A stretch of 64,000 nt of DNA from Xanthomonas fragariae (GTDB lineage: Bacteria; Pseudomonadota; Gammaproteobacteria; Xanthomonadales; Xanthomonadaceae), in NCBI RefSeq assembly GCF_017603965.1, contig NZ_CP071955.1:2666001-2730000 (forward strand). The letters are read 5' to 3'. Of this stretch, positions 19,167-28,982 are shown in pieces (the first letter of the stretch is position 1; each line of letters begins with the position of its first letter). A program made the position numbers and the translations under genes. Below the pieces are notes generated by a model. It was not told where the DNA came from. It saw nothing but the letters and a program-made list of their open reading frames with translations, and did no database searches.

Positions 19167-20135
19167 TCAATGATGGTGATGCGCGCCATGCGCATGCGCG
19201 TGTGCGTGGCGATTGCCGTCCGCAGCACCTTGCGCATCCTTTGGGGTGCCACAGGATTTGGTGCCGCAGTCGCCGCTTTCCACTTGCAAGGTAGCGTGGG
19301 TGATTTCGAAGCGGTCGTGTAGTAGCGCGCCGAGGGCTTCGCGCAGGCGGTCGCGGTCGATGGCTTCGCTCACCACCACGTGCGCAGTGAGCGCGGGTGT
19401 GCTGGAGGCCAGCGCCCAGACATGCAGGTCGTGTACGTCTTCGACGCCAGGATGGCTGATGAGTGTTTGACGCACCTGGGCCAAATCGACGCCCTTGGGG
19501 ACGCCTTCAAGCAAGACATTGATCGCTTCGCGTAGCAGTAGCCAGGTGCGCGGCAGCACCCACAGGCCGATCAGCACGGCCAATACCGGATCGATCCATT
19601 GCCAGCCGGTCCAGCGGATCAGCAGCGCGCCGATGATCACCGCCACCGAGCCGAGCATGTCGCTCCAGACTTCCAGATAGGCGCCCTTGACGTTGAGGCT
19701 TTCGCCGCTGCCGGCGTGCAGCAGCTTCATCGCAACCAGATTGATCACCAGGCCGAAGCCAGCGATCAGCAGCATACCGCTGGACGAAATGTCCTGCGGC
19801 GCACGGAAGCGTTGCGCGGCTTCCCACAGAATGTAGGCACCGACTGCGAACAACAGCGCACCGTTGGCCAGTGCACCGAGGGCTTCGAGCCGTACATACC
19901 CATAGGTGCGGCGTGCATCGGCCGGGCGAGGACTCAACCGCACCGCAAGCAGTGCGATCATCAGGCCAACGGTGTCGGTGGCCATATGCGCCGCGTCGGA
20001 CAGCAGCGCCAGGCTGTTGGTGACGAACGCACCGATGACTTCCACCAACAAGAATGTCGCCGTCAGCGCGAGCGCCCACCACAACGGTGTTTCGTGGCGG
20101 ATGTCGCTGGGTGCGTGGTTGTGGTCGTGTCCCAT
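19167..20135 (-). CDS. Cation diffusion facilitator transporter (CzcD/ZitB-like)
   Basis: Inner-membrane divalent metal/proton antiporter, 322 aa, six predicted membrane helices. The metal site is visible in SLALLSDAAHMATDTVGL (the HxxxD of helix 2) and in the helix-5 pair around AYLEVWSDMLGSVAVIIGA. The cytoplasmic C-terminal domain (DVHDLHVWALAS) is typical. The N-terminus (MGHDHNHAPSD) and C-terminus (HAHAHAHGAHHHH) are His-rich, which suggests Zn(II) or Co(II) handling. The start at 20135 was preferred. An inverted repeat upstream (20203-20224) could be an operator. Confidence 0.92.
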   Translation of the reverse strand: MGHDHNHAPSDIRHETPLWWALALTATFLLVEVIGAFVTNSLALLSDAAHMATDTVGLMIALLAVRLSPRPADARRTYGYVRLEALGALANGALLFAVGAYILWEAAQRFRAPQDISSSGMLLIAGFGLVINLVAMKLLHAGSGESLNVKGAYLEVWSDMLGSVAVIIGALLIRWTGWQWIDPVLAVLIGLWVLPRTWLLLREAINVLLEGVPKGVDLAQVRQTLISHPGVEDVHDLHVWALASSTPALTAHVVVSEAIDRDRLREALGALLHDRFEITHATLQVESGDCGTKSCGTPKDAQGAADGNRHAHAHAHGAHHHH

Positions 20136-20453
20136 GGATGTTGTAGCCTCGTGCAATGCGCGCACCTTAAGCGCACGCGATGGTGGAGACTATTACACCT
20201 GTGCGTGATGACATCACATCACGCGGACACGTGAAATCTGGGCATGGCGCGGCGCTAGTCACGCTCCTGCGTGATAACACCGCCAACGCAGCCGGCTATC
20301 GCATGCACCACGCCCGCGCGTGGCAAACAAGACATGGCGAGCAAACGTGCGCGTAGGCGAAAACGGCGCACTCAGAAACCGGGGCTGCGGGTAGTCCATG
20401 CCGTGCCGCGCGACGGCAGCGCCCGCCTGCTGGCAAGCGCAATGGTTCGATCA
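20136..20453. other. Gene-free gap with an inverted repeat at 20203-20224
   Basis: No supported gene in this ~320-bp gap. GCGTGATG-N6-CATCACGC is a perfect 8-bp inverted repeat located 68-89 bp before the cation transporter start, in a position suitable for a regulator site. The repeat is not recognised as belonging to a known regulator. Confidence 0.4.
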
Positions 20454-21341
20454 CTACACCTTGGCCACTAACTTGATCACGCTGGAAAAATCCAGTGCGC
20501 CGTTACCAGCCTGGCTGTTCATCGCATAGAGATTGCGTGCCAGCTCACCGAGTGGAATCGACACGCCGGCCTGCACTGCTGACTCAGCGACCAAACCTAG
20601 ATCCTTGAGCATCAGGTCGTTGCCGAAGCCGCCGCGATAGCCGCGCGATGCCGGTGCATTGGGCAGCACGCCCGGCCACGGGTTGCACACTTCGGTAGCC
20701 CAGCTACGCCCGGTACTGACTGCCATCATCTGGGACAGCACGGCCGGGTCCAACCCTTGCGCAACGCCGAGCGCAAGCGCCTCGCCGGTGGCGGCCATGA
20801 TCACCCCCAATGCCATGTTGTTGCACAGTTTGGCGACCTGACCAGCACCGTTGTCGCCGACGTGGAAGATGTTCTTGCCCATCGCCTGCAATACCGGCCG
20901 GGCGCGCTCGAGCATTTCACCTTCGCCGCCGACGATAAAGGTCAGGCTGCCTGCCGCTGCGCCCGCAGTGCCGCCAGAAACCGGCGCATCGAGCATCGCC
21001 AGCCCGCGTGCCTGTGCGGCTTCGGCGACCTTGCGTGCGCAAACCGGTGCGATGGTGCTGCAGTCGATGACCAACGCCCCGTCGGGAATCTGCGCCAGGA
21101 CGCCGGCCTCGCCCAGATACAGGCCTTCCACATGTCGGCTGGCAGGCAACATCGAAATGACGATCTCGGCGTCGGCCAAGGTGTCGGCTGCCGAGTTCGC
21201 GGCGTAGGCGCCGGCTGCCGTAGCGGCGTCCAGTGCAGCTGGCAACAGATCGAACACCCGCAGCTGATGCCCGGCCTTGATCAGGTTGGCGGCCATCGGC
21301 CCGCCCATATTGCCCAGGCCGATAAAAGCGATCTTGCTCAT
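20454..21341 (-). CDS. mmsB: 3-hydroxyisobutyrate dehydrogenase
   Basis: NAD-dependent oxidation of 3-hydroxyisobutyrate to methylmalonate semialdehyde in valine degradation; 295 aa. The Rossmann motif is KIAFIGLGNMGGPMAANLIK, the substrate motif is LDAPVSGGTAGAAAGSL and the catalytic Lys is in DNGAGQVAKLCNNM. It is the last gene of the leftward operon, starting 2 bp after the stop of the 3-hydroxyisobutyryl-CoA hydrolase-like gene, so the two consecutive pathway steps are encoded back to back. Confidence 0.94.
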   Translation of the reverse strand: MSKIAFIGLGNMGGPMAANLIKAGHQLRVFDLLPAALDAATAAGAYAANSAADTLADAEIVISMLPASRHVEGLYLGEAGVLAQIPDGALVIDCSTIAPVCARKVAEAAQARGLAMLDAPVSGGTAGAAAGSLTFIVGGEGEMLERARPVLQAMGKNIFHVGDNGAGQVAKLCNNMALGVIMAATGEALALGVAQGLDPAVLSQMMAVSTGRSWATEVCNPWPGVLPNAPASRGYRGGFGNDLMLKDLGLVAESAVQAGVSIPLGELARNLYAMNSQAGNGALDFSSVIKLVAKV

Positions 21342-21342
21342 C

Positions 21343-22530
21343 TCAGCGTTCACCAAGATCAGGCGTACCAAGATCGGCAAGCGGATGCTGCGCGGCCGGC
21401 CACGGCGTAGCGAAGAAATGCGCAGCCCAGCGCGCATCCGCCTGGGCCAGCGACACTGGTTGCCACTGCGGTTGGCGGTCCTTGTCGATCAACAACGCGC
21501 GGATGCCTTCGGCAAAATCGCCATGCGCAGCGGCGTGCAGGGCAACCACGTATTCGGTGCGAAACGTGTCGGCCAGTGTCGAGGTGCCGGGATGGCGCTG
21601 CAGCTCCCAAGCCAGTCGCGCCGAGCCCGGTGCGCCGGCTGCCAAGGTCGCACGCGCCGCCTGCAGCCAGTTGTCCTCGCTTTGCACTGCCAGAATTGCA
21701 GCGACGACCCGATCCACCGTTTCACCGGCCACCAGTTGTTCGATCAGGGCGGCATGCACTTGCAGCGGACCCGGCTCCAACGGTTGCGCAATACCATGCA
21801 AAACAGCACTGAGCCGACTGCGATCGTCTTCGGCATTGCCGGTCCAGGTATGCGCGCTCAAGACATCCAGCACGGCGGCGTACTGCACATGCTCCAGACG
21901 CACATCTGCCAGCCCGGCATAGATGGCATCGCTGGCATCCAGCCACGCACCGGTAAGCGCCAGGAACAGCCCTGCACCCTGCCGAACACGGCGCAGTAAC
22001 CAGCTGCCGCCAACATCAGGAAACAGGCCGACGCTGATCTCGGGCATGGCCAGACGCGAGCGCTCGGTGACCACGCGATGGCTGGCACCAGACATCAAGC
22101 CGATGCCACCGCCCATGACGATGCCATGGCCCCAGCAAAGCAGTGGCTTCGGGTAAGTGTGGATGCGATGGTCGAGCCGATATTCTTCTTCGAAAAACGC
22201 TGCTACGTGCGCATTGTCGGCTGGTTGCATGCGGCGCCGCTGCACATCGGGCACCGCATCGCGATGCGCACGCATGCTCTGGTACAACCCATGCAGATCG
22301 CCGCCAGCGCAGAACGCTTTTTCGCCTGCGCCGCGCAACACCACACAGGCAATCCGCGCCTCGTCGGCCCAGGCGCGCAGCTGCGCATCCAGCAGACGCG
22401 TCATCTGCAACGACAAGCTGTTGAGCGTCCTAGGTGCGTTCAACGTGGCAATGCCGATGCGATGTCCATCAACGCAGTTGCGCTGCTCGAACAGGACCGG
22501 CGCTGCTTCGGTTGCGCTCACGCCCACCAT
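21343..22530 (-). CDS. Enoyl-CoA hydratase/isomerase family, 3-hydroxyisobutyryl-CoA hydrolase-like
   Basis: A 395-aa crotonase-fold protein of the longer HIBYL-CoA hydrolase type. FCAGGDLHGLYQSM (oxyanion hole; GGD is typical of HIBCH), GHGIVMGGGIGLMSGASHRV, and AMPEISVGLFPDVGGSWLLRR with the catalytic Glu and Asp. The C-terminal extension ends near FATPWPAAQHPLADL. It hydrolyses 3-hydroxyisobutyryl-CoA to the free acid, which mmsB then oxidises. The ATG at 22530 overlaps the TGA of the upstream hydratase (TGATG), indicating translational coupling. Confidence 0.88.
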   Translation of the reverse strand: MVGVSATEAAPVLFEQRNCVDGHRIGIATLNAPRTLNSLSLQMTRLLDAQLRAWADEARIACVVLRGAGEKAFCAGGDLHGLYQSMRAHRDAVPDVQRRRMQPADNAHVAAFFEEEYRLDHRIHTYPKPLLCWGHGIVMGGGIGLMSGASHRVVTERSRLAMPEISVGLFPDVGGSWLLRRVRQGAGLFLALTGAWLDASDAIYAGLADVRLEHVQYAAVLDVLSAHTWTGNAEDDRSRLSAVLHGIAQPLEPGPLQVHAALIEQLVAGETVDRVVAAILAVQSEDNWLQAARATLAAGAPGSARLAWELQRHPGTSTLADTFRTEYVVALHAAAHGDFAEGIRALLIDKDRQPQWQPVSLAQADARWAAHFFATPWPAAQHPLADLGTPDLGER

Positions 22531-23327
22531 CAGCGATCGCTCCACTGTGGCGTGCGTTTTTCCAGAAACGCTGCCACACCCTCGGCTTGATCGGCCTGCT
22601 CGAACAGATCGACGAAGGCTTCGCGCTCTGCAATCAGCGCAGCGGCGTGCGTGGCGTGGCGGGTGGACTGCACCAGACGCTTGCATGCAGCCACACTCAC
22701 CGGACTTTGCGTGCCGGCACGCTGCGCCCAGGCAATGGCATGCGCACGCGCCTCCCCCGTGCCAACGACTTCTTCCACCAGCCCGATGCGTTGCGCGGTT
22801 GCCGCATCGATGCGCTCACCGAGCAGGATCATGCGCTTGGCCCAGCCTTCGCCGACCAGGCGCGGCAGATTCTGGGTACCACCGGCGCACGGCAACAGGC
22901 CGACGCTGGCTTCTGGCAAGGCCATTTGCGCGTGCTGCTCGGCAATACGCAGATCGCAGGCCAAGGCGCATTCCAGCCCGCCGCCCATCGCATAGCCGTT
23001 GATCGCCGCAATCGAGACGCCACGGAACGCGCTCAACGCCTCGAACGCTTGGCCAAACCGCCGCGCCGCTTCGCGCGCGTTGGCCTTGTCGCCATCGGCA
23101 AACTGCTTGAGGTCGGCCCCGGCGCTGAAAAATTTTTCGCCTGCGCCGGTGATGACCAGTGCGTAGATGCGGCGGTCGGCATCCAGTGCTTGCACCAGAT
23201 CGCGCAGCGCTGCAAGGCTGTGCACGGTCCAGGTGTTGGCCGGCGGATTGCGCAAGGTAACGATGGCGACATGGCCATCGCGTTCGACCTGCAGACCGGT
23301 ATGGAGACGCCCTTCCCAATCGCTCAT
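22530..23327 (-). CDS. Enoyl-CoA hydratase (valine/branched-chain pathway)
   Basis: A 265-aa crotonase. FFSAGADLKQFADGD and NGYAMGGGLECALACDLRI form the oxyanion hole, and LPEASVGLLPCAGGTQNLPR carries a catalytic Glu. By position it hydrates methacrylyl-CoA to 3-hydroxyisobutyryl-CoA between the acyl-CoA dehydrogenase and the hydrolase. It overlaps the upstream dehydrogenase stop by 4 bp and the downstream gene start by 1 bp. Confidence 0.9.
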   Translation of the reverse strand: MSDWEGRLHTGLQVERDGHVAIVTLRNPPANTWTVHSLAALRDLVQALDADRRIYALVITGAGEKFFSAGADLKQFADGDKANAREAARRFGQAFEALSAFRGVSIAAINGYAMGGGLECALACDLRIAEQHAQMALPEASVGLLPCAGGTQNLPRLVGEGWAKRMILLGERIDAATAQRIGLVEEVVGTGEARAHAIAWAQRAGTQSPVSVAACKRLVQSTRHATHAAALIAEREAFVDLFEQADQAEGVAAFLEKRTPQWSDR

Positions 23328-24505
23328 CGCAGTTCCTCCTCGCCGTTTAGCAGATGACGCGCAATGATCATGCGCATCACTTCGTTGGTGCCTTCCAGGA
23401 TGCGATGCACGCGGCTGTCGCGCAGCAGCCGCTCGATCGGATACTCGCGGATATAGCCGTAGCCGCCATGGATCTGCAGTGCGTCGTCGCAGATCGCAAA
23501 GCCGGCATCGGTGGCGAAGCGCTTGGCCATTGCGCACCACACGGCGGCATCGTGGCTGCCGGCATCGAGCTTGCGTGCAGCGGTGTGCACCATCTGCCGG
23601 GCGGCCACCAACTGGGTAGCCATGTCGGCCAGTTTGAACTGCAGCGCCTGAAAATCTGCGAGTTTCTTGCCGAATTGGCAACGCTCGCCCATGTAGCGAC
23701 GCGCCGCGTCCAGTGCGCCTTGCGCCGCGCCCAGCGAACACGCCGCGATATTGATGCGGCCACCGTCCAGTGCCTTCATCGCCATCTTGAAGCCTTCGCC
23801 TTCCTTGCCAAGCAGATTGCCGACCGGGATACGCAGGTTTTCGAAAGTCACCCCGCGCGTGGGCTGGCTGTTCCAGCCCATCTTTTCTTCCTTGCGGCCG
23901 TAGCTGATGCCCGGGGCATCGGCAGGCACGACAAACGCACTGATCCCACGCGCGCCGTCTTCGCCAGTGCGCGCCATCACCACCAGCACATCGGTGGCAC
24001 CGGCGCCGGAAATGAAGGCCTTGCTGCCGTTGAGCACATAGCTGTCGCCGTCCCGCTGCGCGCGTGTTTTGAGCGATGCCGCATCCGAGCCGGCCCCCGG
24101 TTCGGTCAGGCAATACGAACCGAGCTTGACGCCGCTGGTCATCGCTTCGCCCCACTGCGCGCGCACCGCGTCAGTACCGTAGCTGGCGATAAACCATGCC
24201 ACCATATTGTGAATGCTGATGAAGGCCGAGGTGGACGGGTCGACCGTGGCGAGCTCTTCGAACACTACCGCCGCATCGAGCCGACGCATTCCCAGACCTC
24301 CCACGCCTTCGTCGGTATAAAGACCGCAAAAACCCAGCTCCGCGGCCTTGGCGATCGCCTCACGCGGGAAGTGGCTTTCCGCATCCCAGCGCGCAGCATG
24401 CGGGGCGAATTCCTTGTCGGCAAACTCGCGTGCAGCGGCGCGGAACGCCTGTTGCTCGTCGTTCAAATCGGCGGCATTGGCCGGTAGATGGATGGCTGCG
24501 TTCAT
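23324..24505 (-). CDS. Acyl-CoA dehydrogenase (isobutyryl-CoA type)
   Basis: FAD-dependent dehydrogenase, 393 aa. CLTEPGAGSDAASLKTRA and YVLNGSKAFISGAG are the family signatures, and DALQIHGGYGYIREYPIERL with RILEGTNEVMRMIIARHLL completes the C-terminal helical domain. The Glu in ILEGTNEVM is where the catalytic base sits in short-chain acyl-CoA dehydrogenases. The operon context (mmsA upstream, hydratase downstream) suggests isobutyryl-CoA or a related branched substrate. It begins 13 bp after mmsA. Confidence 0.92.
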   Translation of the reverse strand: MNAAIHLPANAADLNDEQQAFRAAAREFADKEFAPHAARWDAESHFPREAIAKAAELGFCGLYTDEGVGGLGMRRLDAAVVFEELATVDPSTSAFISIHNMVAWFIASYGTDAVRAQWGEAMTSGVKLGSYCLTEPGAGSDAASLKTRAQRDGDSYVLNGSKAFISGAGATDVLVVMARTGEDGARGISAFVVPADAPGISYGRKEEKMGWNSQPTRGVTFENLRIPVGNLLGKEGEGFKMAMKALDGGRINIAACSLGAAQGALDAARRYMGERCQFGKKLADFQALQFKLADMATQLVAARQMVHTAARKLDAGSHDAAVWCAMAKRFATDAGFAICDDALQIHGGYGYIREYPIERLLRDSRVHRILEGTNEVMRMIIARHLLNGEEELR

Positions 24506-24518
24506 GGTGGTCTATCGG

Positions 24519-26024
24519 TTATTTGAGAGAGATAGTGGTGTTGACGCCGTGGCCCAGCGTGTCGTCGTCGAACCAGCGCGCGGTCACGGTCTTGGTCTGG
24601 GTGTAAAACATCACCACCTGCTTGCCATACGGGCCGAGATCGCCGAGCTTGGAGGCGCGCGAACCTGTGAACGAAAACAGCGGCACCGGCACCGGAATCG
24701 GCACGTTGATGCCGACCTGGCCCACGTCGATGTCTTCCTGAAACCGCCGCGCAGCTGCACCGGACTGCGTGAACAACGCGGTGCCGTTGCCGTTGGGATT
24801 GGCGTTGACCAGGGCAATGGCCTCGTCCAGCGTGGCCGCCTCCAGAATCACCAGCACCGGGCCGAAAATTTCTTCGTCGTAGATGCGCATGCCAGGTTTG
24901 ACGCCCGAGAAAATCGTCGGGCCGACGAAGTTGCCTTGCTCCAATCCCGGCACGTGCGGCGCACGCCCATCCAGTTCCAAGGTGGCGCCCTGCTCTACGC
25001 CGGCGGCGATCAGCCCTTCCACACGCTCGCGTGCCGCACAGGAAATCAGCGGGCCCACATCGGTGCCCGGCGCGGTGCCGGCACCCAGCTTCAAGGTCTT
25101 GGCCTTGGCCACCAGCGCGGGAATCCACTGCCGCGCTTGGCCCACCAACACCAATGTGGAGGCCGCCATGCAGCGCTGTCCGGCGGCGCCGAACGCGGCA
25201 CCGACCATCGCGTTGAGGGTCTGTTCCTGATTGGCGTCCGGCAGCACCACGGCATGATTCTTCGCGCCCATCATGCATTGCACGCGCTTGCCGGCCAGCG
25301 ACGCGCGTTGATAGACGTGCGTGCCGACCTTGGTCGAGCCGACAAACGACAGCGCCTTGATCTGCGGGTGATCGCACAGCGCGTTGACTACCTCTTCCCC
25401 GCCGTGCACGACATTGAGCACGCCCTTGGGAATGCCGGCCTGCAAGGCAAGTTCCACCAGCCGCATGGTCACCATCGGGTCCTGTTCGGACGGCTTGAGC
25501 ACGAAGGTGTTGCCGGTGGCGATGGCCATCGGAAACATCCACAACGGAATCATCGCCGGGAAGTTGAACGGGGTGATGCCCGCGCACACGCCCAGCGGCT
25601 GCAGCAGGCTGTAGGTGTCCACGCCGTTGGCAACGTTGTTGGCCAGCTCGCCCAGTTGCAGATTGCCGATCGCCGCGGCGTGCTCCACCACTTCCAACCC
25701 GCGGAACACATCGCCTTCGGCATCGGCCAGTGTCTTGCCCTGCTCGGCGCTCAGCAGCGCGGCCAACGCGGGCAGATGTTCGCGGATCAACTGCTGGTAT
25801 TTGAGGAAGATGCGCGCACGCGTGCCGATCGGCGTTTTGCGCCAGCTGACGAACGCTTGCCTGGCCGCAGCCACCGCCGCATCCACCTCGCTGATGGTGG
25901 CGAACGGTACCTGCGCCAGCAGAGATTGATCGGCCGGGTTCACTACGTCCTGCCAGTGCGTGCTGGCGGAGACCACGAACTGGCCATCGATCAATAGGCA
26001 CATGCGGGGGACCGAATCACGCAT
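24519..26024 (-). CDS. mmsA: Methylmalonate-semialdehyde dehydrogenase (CoA-acylating)
   Basis: A 501-aa aldehyde dehydrogenase that converts methylmalonate semialdehyde with CoA and NAD to propionyl-CoA, the last valine-degradation step. [46 protein letters not shown] and the catalytic Cys in [14 protein letters not shown] are diagnostic; [19 protein letters not shown] is typical of MmsA. It is the first gene of the leftward operon, divergent from the XRE regulator. The start at 26024 is the longest; an ATG at 26003 ([10 protein letters not shown]) is an equally possible start. Confidence 0.94.
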   Translation of the reverse strand: MRDSVPRMCLLIDGQFVVSASTHWQDVVNPADQSLLAQVPFATISEVDAAVAAARQAFVSWRKTPIGTRARIFLKYQQLIREHLPALAALLSAEQGKTLADAEGDVFRGLEVVEHAAAIGNLQLGELANNVANGVDTYSLLQPLGVCAGITPFNFPAMIPLWMFPMAIATGNTFVLKPSEQDPMVTMRLVELALQAGIPKGVLNVVHGGEEVVNALCDHPQIKALSFVGSTKVGTHVYQRASLAGKRVQCMMGAKNHAVVLPDANQEQTLNAMVGAAFGAAGQRCMAASTLVLVGQARQWIPALVAKAKTLKLGAGTAPGTDVGPLISCAARERVEGLIAAGVEQGATLELDGRAPHVPGLEQGNFVGPTIFSGVKPGMRIYDEEIFGPVLVILEAATLDEAIALVNANPNGNGTALFTQSGAAARRFQEDIDVGQVGINVPIPVPVPLFSFTGSRASKLGDLGPYGKQVVMFYTQTKTVTARWFDDDTLGHGVNTTISLK

Positions 26025-26145
26025 CGCAGGGCTCGCTCATTTCAGGGGGATCGAGCCGCAAAAGGCTATGGCTTCGCATTGTTCGCACCCCAACCCAGCA
26101 TTCCCAGCCGCAGATTGCTTAATCGCGCTAAGCTGGTTCCACAAT

Positions 26146-26162
26146 TTTGCGAATCTTGCAAA
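26146..26162. promoter_or_regulatory. Inverted repeat TTTGC-N7-GCAAA at regulator start
   Basis: TTTGC (26146-26150) and GCAAA (26158-26162) flank seven bases, with the last A being the first base of the regulator's ATG. RamB/ScfR-type regulators, the family encoded immediately downstream, are reported to bind TTTGC/GCAAA-like sites, so this is a candidate autoregulatory operator that may also act on the divergent mmsA promoter. Inferred from sequence only. Confidence 0.45.
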
Positions 26163-27547
26163 TGCCACAGTCGCAGCCCCAACTTCGGCGCCAGCTCGGT
26201 CTGCGCCTGCAACGACTACGTGTGCGCCACGGCTTGACCCAAGCCGAATTGGCACGCCGGCTTGGCCTGTCGCCGAGCTACCTGAACCAGATCGAGCGCA
26301 ATCAGCGGCCGCTGACACTGGCGATCCAGCAGCGACTCAAGACAGCCCTGGGCGATCTGGACGGATTGCTGGATGTGGACGACCCGGCCGCCCTGGTCGA
26401 GCCGCTGGACGCGTCGCTGCGCAGCCTCGGCCACAGTCTGTCGGCCGCCGAGCTGCGCGTGCTCACCGGCAACCTGCCGCAGGTGGCCCAAGCACTATTG
26501 GACCTGCACCGCGCCCACCGGCACCTGCGCGAACGCAATGCCGCGCTGGAACTGCAGATCGGTATCGACCATGCGGCGATGCCCTTGCTGTCGCCTGGCG
26601 AACAGGTACGCGATTACTTCAACCGTGCGCACAACTATTTGCCCGAGCTGGATGAGCGCGCCGAATCGCTGTACGCCGAACTCGGCTTGACTCCGGAAAA
26701 TCTGCCGTTGCGGCTACGCCAACGCTTGGCCGACCGCCACGGCCTGCTGGTGCACGAATCCACCGACCTGCACAGCGACAAACGCAGCGTGGATGCGCAG
26801 GCGCGCGTGCTGTGGCTGCCCGCTCACCTACGTCCCGGCCAGCAGGCGTTTCAGATGGCAGTGCAGTTGGCATTGCTGGAATGCGCACCACTGCTGGAAG
26901 CGCGCATCGCCGATGCGGGCTTCGAAGACGCCGAACGCATCGCGTTGTCGCGCATTGGGTTGTCGAATTATTTCGCTGGCGCGCTGGTGATGCCGTATAG
27001 CCAATTCCTGCACAGCGCGCAGACCTCGCGCTACGACATCGAATGGCTGGCCGACCGCTTCGGCGTGGGTTTCGAAGCGGTCTGCCATCGGCTCAGCACC
27101 TTGCAGCGCCGCGGCGCCGCCGGGTTGCCGATTTTCTTCATGCGCGTGGATCGCGCCGGAAATGTGTCCAAGCGTCACTCGGCCACCGACTTTCACTTCT
27201 CGCATGTCGGCGGTGCCTGCCCGCTCTGGATCGTCTACGAAGCCTTCAACCAGCCCGACCGCATCCTCACCCAAATCGCGCGCATGCCCGACGGCCGCCG
27301 CTATTTCTGGCTGGCCCGCCAGGTCAGCAGCGGCGCACCCGGATATGGCCGCCCGCGCAAAACCTTTGCCTTGGCGATGGGCTGCGATCTGCGCCATGCC
27401 GATCAACTGGTGTATGCGCGCGGCTGGGATCTGGATGCGGTGGACGATGCAGTGCCGATCGGCCCGGGTTGCCTGAGCTGCGAACGCAGCGACTGCATGC
27501 AGCGCGCGTTTCCGGCCTTGCCACGGCTGCCGGCCAGCGCGCGCTAG
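26162..27547 (+). CDS. XRE-family regulator with short-chain acyl-type sensor domain
   Basis: A 461-aa transcription factor. The N-terminal helix-turn-helix reads HGLTQAELARRLGLSPSYL and NQIERNQRPL. A middle IrrE-like/ImmA-like region follows (LYAELGLTPENLPLRLRQRL, LADRFGVGFEAVCHRLSTLQ). The C-terminal domain has conserved cysteines (GGACPLW, GPGCLSCERSDCMQRAFP) and matches the ScfR/RamB/PrpC-regulator group, which senses short-chain acyl-CoA. Its position divergent to mmsA makes it the likely controller of the valine operon. ATG at 26162 was chosen over an upstream TTG. Confidence 0.88.
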   Translation: MPQSQPQLRRQLGLRLQRLRVRHGLTQAELARRLGLSPSYLNQIERNQRPLTLAIQQRLKTALGDLDGLLDVDDPAALVEPLDASLRSLGHSLSAAELRVLTGNLPQVAQALLDLHRAHRHLRERNAALELQIGIDHAAMPLLSPGEQVRDYFNRAHNYLPELDERAESLYAELGLTPENLPLRLRQRLADRHGLLVHESTDLHSDKRSVDAQARVLWLPAHLRPGQQAFQMAVQLALLECAPLLEARIADAGFEDAERIALSRIGLSNYFAGALVMPYSQFLHSAQTSRYDIEWLADRFGVGFEAVCHRLSTLQRRGAAGLPIFFMRVDRAGNVSKRHSATDFHFSHVGGACPLWIVYEAFNQPDRILTQIARMPDGRRYFWLARQVSSGAPGYGRPRKTFALAMGCDLRHADQLVYARGWDLDAVDDAVPIGPGCLSCERSDCMQRAFPALPRLPASAR

Positions 27548-27838
27548 TTGCACGATCGAGAGCAAATCGTCACCTCCGCGCAAGCGTCCAGTACGCCCGC
27601 AAGCGTCGAGATCGGCATGACCAGTCTTGAAGATGGGTTTCCCGCGCGCGGCAGGCTTGCAGCGCCAGAATACTTCGTTGGAAGGCAATGGCCTGCGCTT
27701 CTACCCCGAAGCTGACCCATGCAGGACAGGGAGCACACCAGCGCGATCGATCATCGTGCCAGCACCGCGCAAGTGAACAAGCAACTCATATAACGCAGCA
27801 CTACACCACTTCGCCTATCCCGTGCGGACGCACCAGAG

Positions 27839-27929
27839 CGGTTTCCCAAGGACAACTACAGGTACTTGCCGCGCGCAATGGACCAACGAACCGGTACTGC
27901 ATCTATTCCCGCACTGGAACAGGGACGAC
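27839..27929 (+). pseudogene. Fragment of a GH2 beta-galactosidase
   Basis: Two frames joined give RFPKDNYRYLPRA and then AQWTNEPVLHLFPHWNRDD, matching the conserved stretch of glycoside hydrolase family 2 beta-galactosidases that ends in the LFPHWNW block. There is a one-base shift and nothing recognisable on either side, so it is a leftover of a deleted gene. Flanking sequence at 27548-28112 contains no other gene I can support. Confidence 0.5.
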
Positions 27930-28112
27930 CTGCTGCAACCCATTATTAAGGAGCGCTGGTCGCTGCTCGAAACAATTGACAGCACCGCAATGCCGGAGCC
28001 ATCACCCGCCTCGGCATTACAATGACGTCAGGCCCGGACATCGACGATGCCCATCAGCCATTCCGGCCTAAGCCCTTTGTATCAAGACCCTGTGTTTGTT
28101 TGATCGGCGCAC

Positions 28113-28418
28113 TCAAGCATCTTCAATTCCCGCACTCGAGTCGCGCGGAAAATACCGACTGAGTTTTTCTTCCCACGCATGGAATTGCTCAAGCGTATAG
28201 GTGTCCATCGGACGCGGGTCGTCGGCAAGTGCTTTCTTATGCGCCACATACGCGATGCGTTGCGACGACAACTCATCCCAGGCAATTCGGAGCGCGGCTG
28301 GGTCAGGATGCGAGACCAGCATGGCTTCCAGCAGTGTGGCCTGCGCGACGCGTGCAGCCAGCAGATCGCTGAGCGCCTCGGTGACGGCCTGCATCCATTC
28401 CTGATTACGGTTTTCCAT
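28113..28418 (-). CDS. Hypothetical protein, 101 aa
   Basis: A short leftward frame beginning MENRNQEWMQAVTEALSDLL. It is predicted helical and soluble, rich in Ala/Leu/Glu (VAQATLLEAMLVSHPDPAAL, FHAWEEKLSRYFPRD), without a signal peptide or motif I recognise. Codon use looks coding (regular heptad-like hydrophobics, GC at third positions). No operon partners; it stands alone between debris and the effector array. Confidence 0.6.
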   Translation of the reverse strand: MENRNQEWMQAVTEALSDLLAARVAQATLLEAMLVSHPDPAALRIAWDELSSQRIAYVAHKKALADDPRPMDTYTLEQFHAWEEKLSRYFPRDSSAGIEDA

Positions 28419-28982
28419 GCTCTACACGTCGTACTTGATGGCTGGTTGGCAACCTTAGCCTGACGGCCGACACGACGATGTGCAACAGTGGTAACCCTCA
28501 GTGACAGAGCGCATTTGGCATGGACATGCTAGAGCGTGTTATGCCCGTTGGGATGAGATGCATCGGTGATCAGCGGCGCGGAGCCGGTGCTGCGTGGCGT
28601 CGGCCTGGCTGAGACCGCCAAGGCAAACGGCGCGGCGCCCGCTCCGTGCCGCCTGACCACCAACCCATCACGTAGCGAGCAGTCGTCAAGTGGGTGCGGA
28701 CGGCGCGGAGAAACAGCAGTGTACGCGGGGTACATGCCAATTCCGAGCACCGGCAGCGCCCGCATGGCGGTGAGCGCGGTAGTTTAGTTAGCCGCTCTCA
28801 GCCCAAAAGGTGTGCCACGCCCTATTGTCGGGCTTGCTTGTCGCGATCGGCTACCGCTTGCTGCCGAGCTTGCCGTGATCGGTACGGTCCGGTGTCGTCG
28901 TCATTATACCGATGACTTCAAGGTCCAATCCGTCACTCGACAAACGTTGCCAGCGCGCGCGCCTTAAACGCTCACGTTGGTG
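28419..28982. other. Gene-free stretch before the effector array
   Basis: No gene supported. It contains MITE copy 3 (28671-28799) and, upstream of it, GC-rich sequence without continuous coding sense. Immediately downstream begins the PIP-box promoter. Confidence 0.5.
28671..28799. mobile_element. MITE-like element, copy 3 (left terminus lost)
   Basis: Starts within the element at CGTAGCGAGCAGTCGTCAAG and keeps the interior GGTACATGCCAATTCCGAGC and a slightly mutated right terminus (GTTTAGTTAGCCGCTCTCA). The left inverted repeat is replaced by unrelated sequence. It lies about 180 bp upstream of the PIP box of the effector array. Confidence 0.85.

Noticed and set aside
22530..24155. 541-codon frame ending in the enoyl-CoA hydratase
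   Set aside because: Only its last ~265 codons are the hydratase; the first part is the wrong frame of the acyl-CoA dehydrogenase gene.
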